From contig OMYY01000001.1 in the NCBI GenBank assembly GCA_900315435.1, forward strand, positions 1 to 64,000: 64,000 nucleotides of DNA, in the 5' to 3' direction. Source of the DNA: an uncultured Spirochaetaceae bacterium (GTDB taxonomy: Bacteria; Spirochaetota; Spirochaetia; Sphaerochaetales; Sphaerochaetaceae). Each line of letters begins with the position of its first letter. Positions within the stretch are counted from its first letter, which is position 1. Position numbers and translations under genes: made by a program. Below, one piece after another: positions 8,515 to 17,481 of the stretch. The notes beneath the pieces are model-generated. The model made no database searches and had not been told where the DNA came from. It saw only the letters and a program-made list of their open reading frames with translations.

Positions 8515-8842
8515 GGCCCAGCAGATGAAGGACGGAGTCGAGAATTTCAACGTTGGCGACACCGTCAAGGTGAACTACAAGGTCGTCGAGGGCACCACTG
8601 AGCGTGTGCAGGCTTTCGAGGGTCTCGTCATCTGCAAGAAGAACACCGGACTGAGGAAGACCTTCACTGTCAGAAAGATTTCCTATGGCGTCGGTGTTGA
8701 GAGAATCTTCCCGATGCACTCTCCCCGCATGGAAAGTGTCGAGGTCCTGCGCCATGGCCGCGTGAGAAGAGCGAAGCTCTACTACGTGCGCGGAAAGATC
8801 GGCAAGGAAGCCAAGATCAAGGAGCTGATCGTCAAGAAATAA
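8414..8842 (+). CDS. rplS: Large ribosomal subunit protein bL19 with acidic N-terminal extension
   Basis: 142 residues. The L19 core starts near residue 29 with [15 protein letters not shown] and continues through [31 protein letters not shown] and the C-terminal [11 protein letters not shown] block. The first 28 residues are a low-complexity Glu/Lys/Val-rich extension absent from ordinary L19. I choose the ATG at 8414 because GAGG lies 9 bases upstream; ATGs at 8405 and 8408 are too close to it. The start lies inside trmD, and a strong terminator follows. Confidence 0.93.
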   Translation: MDEEVKEVKEEQKVEEQKAPKASLQHVNVIKAIEAQQMKDGVENFNVGDTVKVNYKVVEGTTERVQAFEGLVICKKNTGLRKTFTVRKISYGVGVERIFPMHSPRMESVEVLRHGRVRRAKLYYVRGKIGKEAKIKELIVKK

Positions 8843-8863
8843 CTTCTTGCGAGAGGTTTTCAG

Positions 8864-8893
8864 GGCTGGGAGCAATCCCGGCCTTTTCTTTTT
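8864..8893 (+). terminator. Rho-independent terminator after rplS
   Basis: An 8-bp stem, GGCTGGGA paired with TCCCGGCC around GCAA, is followed by TTTTCTTTTT. It ends the ffh-rplS operon. Confidence 0.85.
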
Positions 8894-8954
8894 GCGATTT
8901 TTCCCCACCGTGATGGAAAATGCGGTACACTACTTCTTCTAAGGAGAAGGGAGC

Positions 8955-9296
8955 ATGTGGTATTGCAAACACTGTGGACAATCGTTTCGGAGCCTGCTCG
9001 CCTTGAAATTCGGCAGATGCGCCAACAGTCCCACGGGAAAACACGAGAGATTCCTTGGCGAGACCGACGGACGGTTTGTCTGCAAGCACTGCGGACAGGC
9101 CTTCAAGAGCCTTTCGTTCCTCGTCCATGGCCATTGCACCAAAAGCCCGACCGGCGTCCATGAACCCTACGAGGGGAAACACAGCGGCCGGTATACCTGC
9201 CACTACTGTGGGGAGACCTTCGCAGACATTTTTTCCATGACTCACGAGAACTGCCTGATGAGCCCGAGCGGACATCACGAACCTGAGGAGGAATGA
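8955..9296 (+). CDS. Small protein with three zinc-finger-like repeats
   Basis: 113 residues made of three tandem units of about 37 residues. Each reads C-x2-C-G-x2-F, about 10 residues, then C, S-P-x-G and a final H (units near 4-30, 42-68 and 80-106). The spacing suggests one zinc per unit, with two Cys from the first pair plus a later Cys and His. A strong AAGGAGAAGG precedes the ATG. The stop overlaps the first possible ATG of the next gene. I do not recognise the family. The fold and the metal are inference, and a nucleic-acid or protein-binding role is possible. Confidence 0.75.
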   Translation: MWYCKHCGQSFRSLLALKFGRCANSPTGKHERFLGETDGRFVCKHCGQAFKSLSFLVHGHCTKSPTGVHEPYEGKHSGRYTCHYCGETFADIFSMTHENCLMSPSGHHEPEEE

Positions 9297-9325
9297 CATT
9301 GCAAAAAGCTCAAGGAAAAGAGACA

Positions 9326-9805
9326 ATGTCAGCTATGGATATCCAAGGACAGAAACCATCGAGGCACGGCCGTCATAAAGCCCGTGGCTCGAACAAGCAG
9401 AAAAAGCAGCAGTCGAAACCCCAGCCGAAGCGCACCCTCAGCGCGAAGGAGATGCTCCTTCCCCACAAGACGCAGGTACGCCATAGCAATGCCCCTATTC
9501 CCGAGGTGAAGGTGGTACAGGAACCTAGGCCTACCTGTCCGCTTTGCGCGGGGGTGGTGGAGAATATCGCCGAGGCGATTTCCATGCCCGATGGGCAGTA
9601 CGCCCATTTCGACTGTGTGGTCAACCAGCTGAAAGAGCAGGAACATCTCGTCGAAGGCGAGTCGATCAGCTATGTGGGTAGCGGCAACTTCGCTGTCGTG
9701 CGCAAGGACGAGACGGGCAAGTACCAGATCGTCCGCAAGATTCCCTATGAGAACAAGGATGCCTTCGACGCCATGAAGAAGTTCGTGGAGGGCACCAAGG
9801 CATGA
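9326..9805 (+). CDS. Basic protein with Cys-His zinc-binding pattern
   Basis: About 159 residues. The first 40 are Lys/Arg/Gln-rich and probably disordered. Then come CPLC and, about 30 residues later, HFDC, which together could bind one zinc. A C-terminal block (SYVGSGNFAVVRKDETGKYQIVRKI, in two parts) looks like a beta hairpin. The start is uncertain: ATG 9326 has AAGGA 9 bases upstream, TTG 9299 has GGAGG 7 bases upstream, and ATG 9293 overlaps the previous stop. Its own stop overlaps coaD as ATGA. The function is unknown; its position between a zinc-finger gene and coaD gives no direct clue. Confidence 0.75.
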   Translation: MSAMDIQGQKPSRHGRHKARGSNKQKKQQSKPQPKRTLSAKEMLLPHKTQVRHSNAPIPEVKVVQEPRPTCPLCAGVVENIAEAISMPDGQYAHFDCVVNQLKEQEHLVEGESISYVGSGNFAVVRKDETGKYQIVRKIPYENKDAFDAMKKFVEGTKA

Positions 9806-10296
9806 CCAACCGCAGTATCGCGCTTTTCCCGGGATCCTTCGACCCCCCGACCAACGGCCATCTCGACATCATCCGTCGCAGCGCGGGCCTGTACGACAAG
9901 CTCTACGTGGTGGTCGCCGAAAATGTCGCCAAGCACTACCTGTTCACCACCGATGAGCGTAAGCACATGCTTGAGGCGATGGTGAAATCCTTGGGAAATG
10001 TCGAGGTGGTGGTCTACAGCGGGCCGGTCGTCCAGTTTGCCATAGAGCACGACGTGGGGGTGATCATCCGGGGGGTGCGGGCAATCAGCGATTTCAACTA
10101 CGAGTTCGAACTTGCCCTCTACTACAAACAGATCGACCCAGAGGTCGAGGTGCTCTTCATGCCGACAAGCCCTCAGTACTTTATGGTCCGTTCCTCGGCA
10201 ATCCGGGAGATGGCCTCGTTCGGACTCGACGTGGCCGCCATGGTGCCGCCCCTCGTTGCCCGTGCCTTGAAGAAGAAAAATCGAAAGAAAGCATAA
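9802..10296 (+). CDS. coaD: Phosphopantetheine adenylyltransferase
   Basis: 164 residues. CoaD transfers AMP to 4'-phosphopantetheine, the penultimate step of coenzyme A synthesis. The nucleotidyltransferase motif is FPGSFDPPTNGH at 9-20 (TNGH), with the conserved RGVRAISDFNYEFELA block and the late VRSSAIRE block that substitutes for ISSTxxRE. It overlaps the preceding gene by ATGA. The length is normal. Confidence 0.97.
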   Translation: MTNRSIALFPGSFDPPTNGHLDIIRRSAGLYDKLYVVVAENVAKHYLFTTDERKHMLEAMVKSLGNVEVVVYSGPVVQFAIEHDVGVIIRGVRAISDFNYEFELALYYKQIDPEVEVLFMPTSPQYFMVRSSAIREMASFGLDVAAMVPPLVARALKKKNRKKA

Positions 10297-10306
10297 GGAA
10301 ACAGGA

Positions 10307-11599
10307 ATGAAAGAAAACGTGCGTGACTTGCTCGGGTTCATCCATAGGAGCCCGAGTCCCTACCATGTGGTGAGGAACCTCGAGGAAATGCTTGCCAAAG
10401 CTGGTTTCACGAAGTTGTCCGAAGGAAAGGACTACCGCCTGGAGAAGGGCGGTTCCTATTACGTGAGCCGCAACGGCTCCGCCCTGATCGCCTTCCGTAT
10501 TCCCGGGTCTATCGAGGGCTTCTCCATCGTCAGCGCCCATACCGATAGCCCGTCCTTCCGGGTCAAGGACAACCCGGAGATCAGGAAAGACGGCTATATC
10601 ACCCTGAACGTCGAAGGCTACGGCGGGATGCTTCTCGCTCCTTGGTTCGACCGTCCGCTTTCCCTCGCGGGAAGGGTATGCATCGAGGAAAACGGAAAGG
10701 TTGCCTGCCGGCTTGTCAACCTCGACCGGGACTTGGTGATGATACCGAGCCTGGCAATCCACATGAACCGGAATGCAAACCATGGCATCGACTACAACGT
10801 GCAGAAGGAGCTGATGCCGCTGATCGGACAGGATGACGATTCCTTTTCGTTGCGCAAGCTTGTGGCAAAGGAAATCGGAGTTGACGAGAATGACCTGCTG
10901 GAGTCGGATTTGTTCCTGTACAACCGTGAGGAAGGGAAGGTGTGGGGCCTTGAGGACGCCTATTTCTCTTCTCCGAAGATCGATGACCTGGAGTGCGCTT
11001 ACAGCGCCGTCACCTCGCTGATCGCCAGCAAGCCGGAAAAGACCATCGCGGTCTGCGCGTTGTTCGACAACGAGGAAGTGGGTAGTGGAACCAAGCAGGG
11101 TGCCTTGAGCGATTTCCTCAGCGAGACGCTGGAGCGGATTTCCCTTTCGCTCGGCTGGAGCCGCGAGGAAAGCCTCGAGATGCAGAGCCGTTCCTTCATG
11201 CTCTCCGCCGACAACGGCCATGCCGTGCATCCCAACTATCCGGAAGCGTGCGATCCGACAAACCGTCCGAAAATGGGAGGCGGCGTGCTGGTCAAATTCG
11301 CCGCCAACCAGAAATATACCAGCGACGCCCATTCCGCCTCGTGCTTGGAACATCTTCTGAGGAAACAGGGAATTCCGTATCAGGTTTTCTTCAACAATTC
11401 CAACATCCCCGGCGGATCCACCCTCGGCAACCTGTCGACCAGACATTATTCCCTGCCCACCGTGGATATCGGAGTGGCCCAGCTTGCCATGCATTCCCCC
11501 TACGAGACGGCCAGTTGCGCGGATCTGTATTTCCTTGCGCAGGCGATGCATAGTTTCTACGAGCGGGATTCTTGGCTGGTTGTTGACTCACTTGAGTAA
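10307..11599 (+). CDS. M18 family aminopeptidase
   Basis: 430 residues. M18 enzymes are cytosolic, dodecameric di-zinc aminopeptidases that prefer acidic or aromatic N-terminal residues. Metal and catalytic blocks seen: SAHTDSPSFRVK with H78 and D80, the middle block ALFDNEEVGSGTKQG, the later FMLSADNGHAVHPNYPE, and the C-terminal STRHYSLPTVDIG. The N-terminal FIHRSPSPYHVV is also typical. The rpmF promoter begins inside its last codons. Confidence 0.93.
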   Translation: MKENVRDLLGFIHRSPSPYHVVRNLEEMLAKAGFTKLSEGKDYRLEKGGSYYVSRNGSALIAFRIPGSIEGFSIVSAHTDSPSFRVKDNPEIRKDGYITLNVEGYGGMLLAPWFDRPLSLAGRVCIEENGKVACRLVNLDRDLVMIPSLAIHMNRNANHGIDYNVQKELMPLIGQDDDSFSLRKLVAKEIGVDENDLLESDLFLYNREEGKVWGLEDAYFSSPKIDDLECAYSAVTSLIASKPEKTIAVCALFDNEEVGSGTKQGALSDFLSETLERISLSLGWSREESLEMQSRSFMLSADNGHAVHPNYPEACDPTNRPKMGGGVLVKFAANQKYTSDAHSASCLEHLLRKQGIPYQVFFNNSNIPGGSTLGNLSTRHYSLPTVDIGVAQLAMHSPYETASCADLYFLAQAMHSFYERDSWLVVDSLE

Positions 11600-11611
11600 A
11601 ATCGATATGCT
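11583..11611 (+). promoter_or_regulatory. Promoter of rpmF-acpP-rnc
   Basis: TTGACT (11583-11588) and TATGCT (11606-11611) are spaced by 17 bases, overlapping the 3' end of the aminopeptidase gene. The first gene downstream, rpmF, starts about 55 bases on. Confidence 0.65.
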
Positions 11612-11665
11612 GACTAGGCATTTGTAAAATACAGCAAAATTTCTGAATAAGAAGAGGATACAGAT

Positions 11666-11851
11666 ATGGCAACACCGAAATACAAGACTTCCAAATCCAA
11701 GGCGGCAAGCCGGAAAGCGGCCAACATGAAACTGGCGGCTCCGACGCTGACCAAGTGCCCGACCTGTGGCAACATGATCCTGCCCCATCGCGTCTGCCCG
11801 AAATGCGGCAGCTATCGCGGCAAGCAGGTCATCCAGATGGATGCGCAGTAA
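11666..11851 (+). CDS. rpmF: Large ribosomal subunit protein bL32
   Basis: 61 residues with the L32 pattern: a basic N-terminus (MATPKYKTSKSKAASRKA), then CPTCG and, 13 residues later, CPKCG. These form the zinc-binding four-Cys ribbon. It precedes acpP, as in many bacteria, although the usual plsX and fab genes are not between or beside them here. Confidence 0.96.
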   Translation: MATPKYKTSKSKAASRKAANMKLAAPTLTKCPTCGNMILPHRVCPKCGSYRGKQVIQMDAQ

Positions 11852-11862
11852 GGAGTTCGCCA

Positions 11863-12105
11863 ATGGATAAAGACGAATTGTTCAAGAAAGTGCAGAGCCT
11901 GGTCGCTGAGAAGCTCGAGATTGATCCGAGCAAAGTGACTCCGGAAGCCTCTTTCCGCAAGGATTTGGGTGCCGACAGCCTCGACACGTACGAACTGGTC
12001 TACGCGATTGAGGAAGAGATGGGTGTGACCATTCCGGACGAGAAGGCAAACGAGTTCGAGACGGTCCAGGACGCAATCGACTATCTCTCCACGCAAGTCA
12101 AATAA
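11863..12105 (+). CDS. acpP: Acyl carrier protein
   Basis: 80 residues, acidic, with the phosphopantetheine attachment motif GADSLDTYEL; S39 is the modified serine. It carries acyl chains in fatty acid synthesis. The start is the ATG behind AAGGAG, 11 bases after the rpmF stop. It is followed directly by rnc, the common acpP-rnc pairing. Confidence 0.97.
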   Translation: MDKDELFKKVQSLVAEKLEIDPSKVTPEASFRKDLGADSLDTYELVYAIEEEMGVTIPDEKANEFETVQDAIDYLSTQVK

Positions 12106-12108
12106 GCG

Positions 12109-12885
12109 ATGGAAGAGGTACTGTCCGACAAGGCTCCCGTGCTCTCGGAAGAGAGAATCCGGGAGCTTTCTCAGTTCAAGGAAGATTGCGGAATTCCGCT
12201 TTCCGACATGTCGTTGCTCAACCTCGCCTTCGTCCATCGTTCCTATGGAAACGAGGCGGGACACGGGGTGGGCAACAACGAACGTCTTGAATTCCTCGGA
12301 GACAGCATTCTTGGACTGACCGTGGCCGAGTGGCTTTTCAAGAACCTTCCCAAAAAGCATGAGGGCGATTTCTCGAAGATCAAGAGCATCGCCGTCAGCG
12401 AGGATAGCCTTGCGGTTGTCGCGGGCAAGCTGCACATCGGCAGGTACCTGTTGATGGGCAAGGGTGAGGAGCGTAGCGGCGGACGCACCAAGAAGGCGCT
12501 GTTGGCCGACTGTGTCGAGGCGCTTTTTGCCGCATGCTACCTGCAATGCGGGTTCGAGACGACCCGGACCTTTATCCTGAAGTACCTGGTTCCCCAGATC
12601 AACGCGGTTGTCTTGAACGGGTACCACCACGACTTCAAGACAAGCCTGCAGGAGTTCGTCCAGTACTATTGGAAGAAGGTTCCCTCCTACACGCTGGTGA
12701 AGAAGACGGGGCCGGAACATGCCTTCCAGTTTTTCGTGACGGTCTCCGTCAAGGACAAGGTCTACGGGCCTGCCGAGGGTACGACCATCAAGAATGCCGA
12801 ACAGATGGCGGCAAAAATCGCCTACGACGAGCTGAACATCGCCGAATGGGAAGAGAAGCGCAATGCGGATAAGGCGGCCAGGTAA
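12109..12885 (+). CDS. rnc: Ribonuclease III
   Basis: 258 residues. It cleaves double-stranded RNA in rRNA processing and antisense regulation. The catalytic signature NERLEFLGDSILGL is at 57-70, with the second acidic site in LADCVEALFAACYL. A C-terminal double-stranded RNA binding domain covers about 180-250 and ends in NAEQMAAKIAYDEL. It starts 3 bases after acpP and converges on cca. Confidence 0.96.
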   Translation: MEEVLSDKAPVLSEERIRELSQFKEDCGIPLSDMSLLNLAFVHRSYGNEAGHGVGNNERLEFLGDSILGLTVAEWLFKNLPKKHEGDFSKIKSIAVSEDSLAVVAGKLHIGRYLLMGKGEERSGGRTKKALLADCVEALFAACYLQCGFETTRTFILKYLVPQINAVVLNGYHHDFKTSLQEFVQYYWKKVPSYTLVKKTGPEHAFQFFVTVSVKDKVYGPAEGTTIKNAEQMAAKIAYDELNIAEWEEKRNADKAAR

Positions 12886-12896
12886 CCTGTTGCAGC

Positions 12897-14240
12897 CTAC
12901 TGCTTTCCGCGATAGGCGAGCGCAAGCTCAAGCAGCTTCTCTTTCGTGTTCTGGGCGGGGTCCTCGATGACGCAATCAAGCAGGTAGTCCAATGTCTTTC
13001 CCAGCACCGGGCCTTTTTCCAGCCCTGCCTCCATCAGTTCCTTTCCTCCGACGGCAAGATCCTTCAGGCAGAGGGCGTCCTCTGCCTGAAGCACCTTCTT
13101 GATCCGCAGGTCCAGATCCTCTACGGTGCGGTAATCCGCCACCCCGCACATCGATTCCTCGTCGCAGAAACGCATCCGGAAAAGGTCGTCGATATGCTCC
13201 TTGCCGATACGGTTGATGAAGCGCCGGACTGCCGCGTCGCTCCAGTCGGGAGTGTAGTGGAACATGTGGTGCTCGACCAGATGGGAGACTTGCTCGACCT
13301 CCTCGTTCGAGGCTTTCAGCCGCTTGAGGATGCTCCTGGTCAGATTGGCGCCGCAGGTGTCGTGTCCGTAGTAGGTGTTGGCCACATCGTTGTAGGCGAC
13401 GGTGTAGCTCTTGCCGATATCATGGAACAGGGCCGCCATGCGGACGTACAGCGGGTAGTGGTGGTTGGCTGCGACCTGGCAGGCGGCGATGTTGTGGTGG
13501 AGCACCGTGTCGTGGTGCATCCCGTTCTGCATCACCTCGCGTCCCTTGGCAAGTTCGGGAAGGATCACGTCCATGATCTTGGTCCTGTCCATCTCAAACA
13601 GTCCTCTGGCAGGGTGGTCGCTTCCGATCAGCTTGACCAGTTCCTCGTGAATCCGTTCCTCGCTGACGTGATGGAGGTTCTCCCTGAGCCGTTCCATCGC
13701 CTGCAACGTTCCTGGCTCGATCGCGAAGTCGAGCTTGCTGGAAAAGCGGAGCGCGCGGAGAATCCGGAGCGCATCTTCCTGGAAGCGTTCTTCCGGGTTC
13801 CCGATGGCCCGGACCAGGTGTTCCTTCAGGTCCCGCATTCCCTCGTGCCTGTCGATGATCGTGCCGTCCTGGCAGTCGACGGCAAAGGCGTTGATGGTGA
13901 AGTCCCTCCGCTTCAGGTCCTCGTCGAGGCTCCGGATGAAAGAGACGCTCGAAGGGTGGCGCATATCCAGGTAGATACCCTCATTGCGAAAGGTGGTCAC
14001 CTCGTAGCTCTCTCCGAACCAGCGTACCGTCACGGTACCATGCTCGATTCCGGTGGGAAGCACCTTCCGGAACAGGCTGGTGACCTCATCCGGCCTGGCG
14101 TCGGTGGCGAAGTCGTAGTCGTGGTTGGGAATCCCGATCAGGTAATCCCGGATACAGCCCCCGACGATGAAGAGGTGGAAGCCTGCCCGCGTGAAGACAT
14201 CCCCGAACGCCTTGATTTTTTCCGGTAGTGGATAACGCAT
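12897..14240 (-). CDS. cca: CCA-adding tRNA nucleotidyltransferase (class II)
   Basis: 447 residues. The N-terminal polymerase beta-type domain has VGGCIRDYLIG (26-36) and the metal pair DYD at 41-43. An RRDFTINAFA block, an EDALRILRALRF block and a C-terminal HD domain (LFHDIGKSYT) follow. It adds or repairs the CCA end of tRNAs, which fits the two tRNA genes here that do not encode CCA. The ATG at 14240 has no Shine-Dalgarno sequence. A -10 box ends exactly 6 bases before it, so the mRNA may be leaderless. A second, PcnB-type paralogue lies at 37547, making CCA addition the likelier role for this one. Confidence 0.9.
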   Translation of the reverse strand: MRYPLPEKIKAFGDVFTRAGFHLFIVGGCIRDYLIGIPNHDYDFATDARPDEVTSLFRKVLPTGIEHGTVTVRWFGESYEVTTFRNEGIYLDMRHPSSVSFIRSLDEDLKRRDFTINAFAVDCQDGTIIDRHEGMRDLKEHLVRAIGNPEERFQEDALRILRALRFSSKLDFAIEPGTLQAMERLRENLHHVSEERIHEELVKLIGSDHPARGLFEMDRTKIMDVILPELAKGREVMQNGMHHDTVLHHNIAACQVAANHHYPLYVRMAALFHDIGKSYTVAYNDVANTYYGHDTCGANLTRSILKRLKASNEEVEQVSHLVEHHMFHYTPDWSDAAVRRFINRIGKEHIDDLFRMRFCDEESMCGVADYRTVEDLDLRIKKVLQAEDALCLKDLAVGGKELMEAGLEKGPVLGKTLDYLLDCVIEDPAQNTKEKLLELALAYRGKQ

Positions 14241-14246
14241 GTCTCT

Positions 14247-14276
14247 ATCATGGTTTTTTGGTCGCCGGCAAGTCAA
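14247..14276 (-). promoter_or_regulatory. Promoter of cca, leaderless arrangement
   Basis: On the minus strand, TTGACT (14271-14276) and CATGAT (14247-14252) are 18 bases apart. The -10 box ends 6 bases before the cca ATG at 14240, so transcription should begin at or next to the start codon. Confidence 0.5.
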
Positions 14277-14297
14277 CTCGGTTGCAGGAAAAAGGGC

Positions 14298-14327
14298 TTG
14301 TCACTACAATGGTAACCCTAATATTGT
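14298..14327 (+). promoter_or_regulatory. Promoter of ileS
   Basis: TTGTCA (14298-14303) and TATTGT (14322-14327) are 18 bases apart and about 22 bases before the ileS ATG. The short leader leaves no room for a T-box. Confidence 0.5.
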
Positions 14328-14349
14328 CTTGCATACGATAGGGGGATAT

Positions 14350-17300
14350 ATGTTTCGTCCGGTAAGCACTAAAGTCAACTTCCCTGAGATGGAAGAAGAG
14401 ACACTGGCATTCTGGAAAGAGAACGACATTTTCAACAAGTCCATCGAGCAGAGACCTGTCTCTTCCGATTTCTCGTTCTATGACGGGCCTCCGTTCGCCA
14501 CGGGCCTTCCGCATTTCGGCCATTTTGTGCCGAGCACCATCAAGGACGCCATTCCCCGTTATCAGACCATGAAAGGCCACCGCGTGGTCCGTGGCTGGGG
14601 CTGGGACTGCCACGGCCTTCCCGTCGAGTACGAGATGCAGAAGACGCTGGGCGTTTCCGGCTACTCCGAGGTGGTGAAGTACGGCGTCGCCAAGTTCAAC
14701 GAGCAGTGCCGTTCCATCGTCCTCCGCTATACCAGCGAGTGGCGCAAGACCATCGAGCGCATGGGCCGCTGGGTCGATTTCGACCACGGCTATCGCACTA
14801 TGGACCCCAAGTATATGGAGTCCATCTGGTGGGTCTTCAAGACGTTGTATGAGAAGGGGCTGATCTACGAGGGGTTCAGGATCATGCCCTATGATCCAGG
14901 GCTTGCCTGTCCGCTCTCCAACTTCGAGGTCGCGTTGGGCGGCTATGAGAACGTCACCGACCAGGCGGTCACCGTCCGCTTCAAGGTGGACGGCAGGAAG
15001 GACACCTATTTCCTGGCTTGGACGACCACCCCGTGGACGCTTCCCAGCAACCTTGGCCTGACCTTCGGGCCTGATATCGACTATGTGGAGGTCGAGGACC
15101 AGAGCGACAAGAACCACTACATCCTCGGCAAGGCACGTATCGGCCATTATTATACCAAGCCGGAGCAGTACAAGATCGTCGAGGAGCACAAGGGTACCTA
15201 CTACAAGGGCTGGAGATATGAGCCTCTCTTCCCGTACTTCGCCAGTCTGAAGGAGAAGGGCGCCTTCGTCTGCATGACTGCCGACTACGTCACCACCGAG
15301 GACGGATGCGGCATCGTCCATACCGCCAATGGTTTCGGCGAGGACGACTACAACACCTTCAAGGACCAGTATCCGCAGGTGCCGGTCGTCTGCCCTGTGG
15401 ATGAGGAGTGCCGTTTCAACAGCGACGTGCCCGACTACCAGGGCCGCTTTGTCAAGGACTGCGACAAGGACATCATCGCCCGCCTGAAGGCAGAGGGGAA
15501 GCTGGTCAAGAGGGAGAACTACCTTCACTTGTATCCGTTCAGCTACCGGACCCATGGTCCGCTCATCTACCGTGCCCTTTCCTGCTGGTTCGTCGACGTG
15601 CAGAAGATCAAGAAGTCGATGCTGGACGCCAACAGCAAGATCAACTGGATTCCCGCCCATATCAAGGAAGGGCGCTTCGGCAAGTGGCTTGAGGGAGCCC
15701 GTGACTGGTGCATCAGCCGCAACCGTTTCTGGGGCAATCCGATTCCTATCTGGAGAAGCGAGAACGGCAAGTATGTCGAGGTGATCGGTTCCATCGAGGA
15801 GCTGGAGAAGAAGTGTGGACGGAAGGTGACCGACCTGCACAAGCACTTCATCGACGACCTGACCTGGAAAGCCCCCGACGGGAGCACGATGCACCGTATT
15901 CCCGAGGTGCTCGACTGCTGGTTCGAGTCCGGTTCCATGCCCTATGCCCAGCTGCACTATCCGTTCGAGAACAAGGAGTACTTCGAGAAGCACTTCCCGG
16001 CTGACTTCATCAACGAGGGACTGGACCAGACTCGTGGCTGGTTCTACTCGCTGACTGTCATCGCCGCTGCATTGTTCGACTCGCCGGCCTTCCTCAACTG
16101 CATCGTCAGTGGCCTTGTGCTCGCCGAGGATGGCAGGAAGATGTCGAAGAGCCTGCACAACTATACCGATCCGAACCTGGTCATCGAGAAATATGGCGCT
16201 GACGCGTTGCGTTTCGGCCTGCTCAACAGCGCAGTCGTCAAGGCCGACGAGGTCAAGTTCTCCGACTCGATGGTGCAGGACGTCCTGAAGGGACTGCTCA
16301 TCCCCCTGTGGAACGCCTATTCCTTCTTCGTCACCTACGCCAACATCGACGGATACACTCCGTCCGAGACCAGGTTCGAGGACCTGAAGAATCCGCTTGA
16401 CCGCTGGATCGTCAGTGTCAGCGAGAAGTTCATCAAGGACGTCTCCGAAGGTTTCGACAGTTACGACCTGCAGAAGACCTGCAGCCAGTTCGTGCCCTTC
16501 CTGGACAACCTGAACAACTGGTACATCCGCCGCAGCCGCCGCAGATTCTGGAAGAGCGCCAGCGATGAGGACAAGAAGCAGGCATACGACACGCTCTATC
16601 GCGTGCTGATGGACTACTGCAAGTGCATCTGTCCGGTCGTCCCCTTCATCACCGAGAGCATCTACCGGAACCTGAAGACCGGAACGATGCCTGAGTCGAT
16701 CCACCTCTGCGACTTCCCCGTGTATGACGACAAGCAACGCGATGTCGCCTTGGAGGAGGAGATGGCGCTGACCCAGAAGGCGATCGCCTTGGGCAGAACC
16801 GTCCGGGCTGAGGGCAACCTGAAGATCCGTCAGCCGCTGGCGACCCTCTACCTGGTCGACCGAGACGAGAAGGAGCGCGCCATCCTGAAGCGGATGGAGG
16901 ACTCCATCGCCGAGGAGCTCAACGTCAAGCAGGTCAAGCTGCAAGCCGATGAGAGCGGCCTGGTCTGCTACAGTGCCAAGGCCAATTTCAAGGTGCTTGG
17001 CAAGAAGCTGGGCAAGTCGATGAAGGAAGTGGCCGCCAAGATCAGCGCGCTTTCCAGTGACGAGATCGACGCCTTGCTTTGTGGAAAGTGCCTGAAGGTC
17101 GACTACGACGGTGGCTCGATCGAGCTTGCCGCGTCTGACTTGGACATCCGCCGCAGCGAGATGGAGGGGGTCAAGGTGCTGAACGACGGCACACTTACCG
17201 TCGGCTTCGATACCAAGATCACCGAAAGCCTGCTGTTCGAGGGCATGGCCCGTGATATCGTCCGCGCGATCCAGAACATCCGCAAGGATTCCGGTTTTGA

Positions 17301-17481
17301 CGTCGCCGACCATGTCAACGTCACCTGGGAAGGCGGCGATGTGGTCAGGAAGGTCTTCGACTCGTTCGGCGACTACATCAAGGGCGAGACTCTCGCGGAC
17401 AGCCTTGCCGCCGGAAGCGTCGACGCGCAACCGGTCGAGACAGGCGACGAGACCGTCAAGCTTGCGGTCACGAAGGCATGA
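14350..17481 (+). CDS. ileS: Isoleucyl-tRNA synthetase, eukaryote-type
   Basis: 1043 residues. It charges tRNA-Ile and edits valine. Class I signatures are HFGH at 55-58 and KMSKS at 597-601; the WTTTPWTLPSN block marks the editing domain. The text around CWFVDVQKIKKSMLDAN and WISRNRFWGNPIPIW-type blocks (here WCISRNRFWGNPIPIW) matches the type 2 form shared by eukaryotes and some bacteria, including spirochaetes. In general type 2 enzymes resist mupirocin; that is family knowledge, not shown here. The ATG at 14350 follows AGGGGG. The stop overlaps the next gene as ATGA. Confidence 0.97.
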   Translation: MFRPVSTKVNFPEMEEETLAFWKENDIFNKSIEQRPVSSDFSFYDGPPFATGLPHFGHFVPSTIKDAIPRYQTMKGHRVVRGWGWDCHGLPVEYEMQKTLGVSGYSEVVKYGVAKFNEQCRSIVLRYTSEWRKTIERMGRWVDFDHGYRTMDPKYMESIWWVFKTLYEKGLIYEGFRIMPYDPGLACPLSNFEVALGGYENVTDQAVTVRFKVDGRKDTYFLAWTTTPWTLPSNLGLTFGPDIDYVEVEDQSDKNHYILGKARIGHYYTKPEQYKIVEEHKGTYYKGWRYEPLFPYFASLKEKGAFVCMTADYVTTEDGCGIVHTANGFGEDDYNTFKDQYPQVPVVCPVDEECRFNSDVPDYQGRFVKDCDKDIIARLKAEGKLVKRENYLHLYPFSYRTHGPLIYRALSCWFVDVQKIKKSMLDANSKINWIPAHIKEGRFGKWLEGARDWCISRNRFWGNPIPIWRSENGKYVEVIGSIEELEKKCGRKVTDLHKHFIDDLTWKAPDGSTMHRIPEVLDCWFESGSMPYAQLHYPFENKEYFEKHFPADFINEGLDQTRGWFYSLTVIAAALFDSPAFLNCIVSGLVLAEDGRKMSKSLHNYTDPNLVIEKYGADALRFGLLNSAVVKADEVKFSDSMVQDVLKGLLIPLWNAYSFFVTYANIDGYTPSETRFEDLKNPLDRWIVSVSEKFIKDVSEGFDSYDLQKTCSQFVPFLDNLNNWYIRRSRRRFWKSASDEDKKQAYDTLYRVLMDYCKCICPVVPFITESIYRNLKTGTMPESIHLCDFPVYDDKQRDVALEEEMALTQKAIALGRTVRAEGNLKIRQPLATLYLVDRDEKERAILKRMEDSIAEELNVKQVKLQADESGLVCYSAKANFKVLGKKLGKSMKEVAAKISALSSDEIDALLCGKCLKVDYDGGSIELAASDLDIRRSEMEGVKVLNDGTLTVGFDTKITESLLFEGMARDIVRAIQNIRKDSGFDVADHVNVTWEGGDVVRKVFDSFGDYIKGETLADSLAAGSVDAQPVETGDETVKLAVTKA

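Noticed and set aside
14277-14349. T-box leader for ileS
   Set aside because: The leader is too short and no T-box motif is seen.
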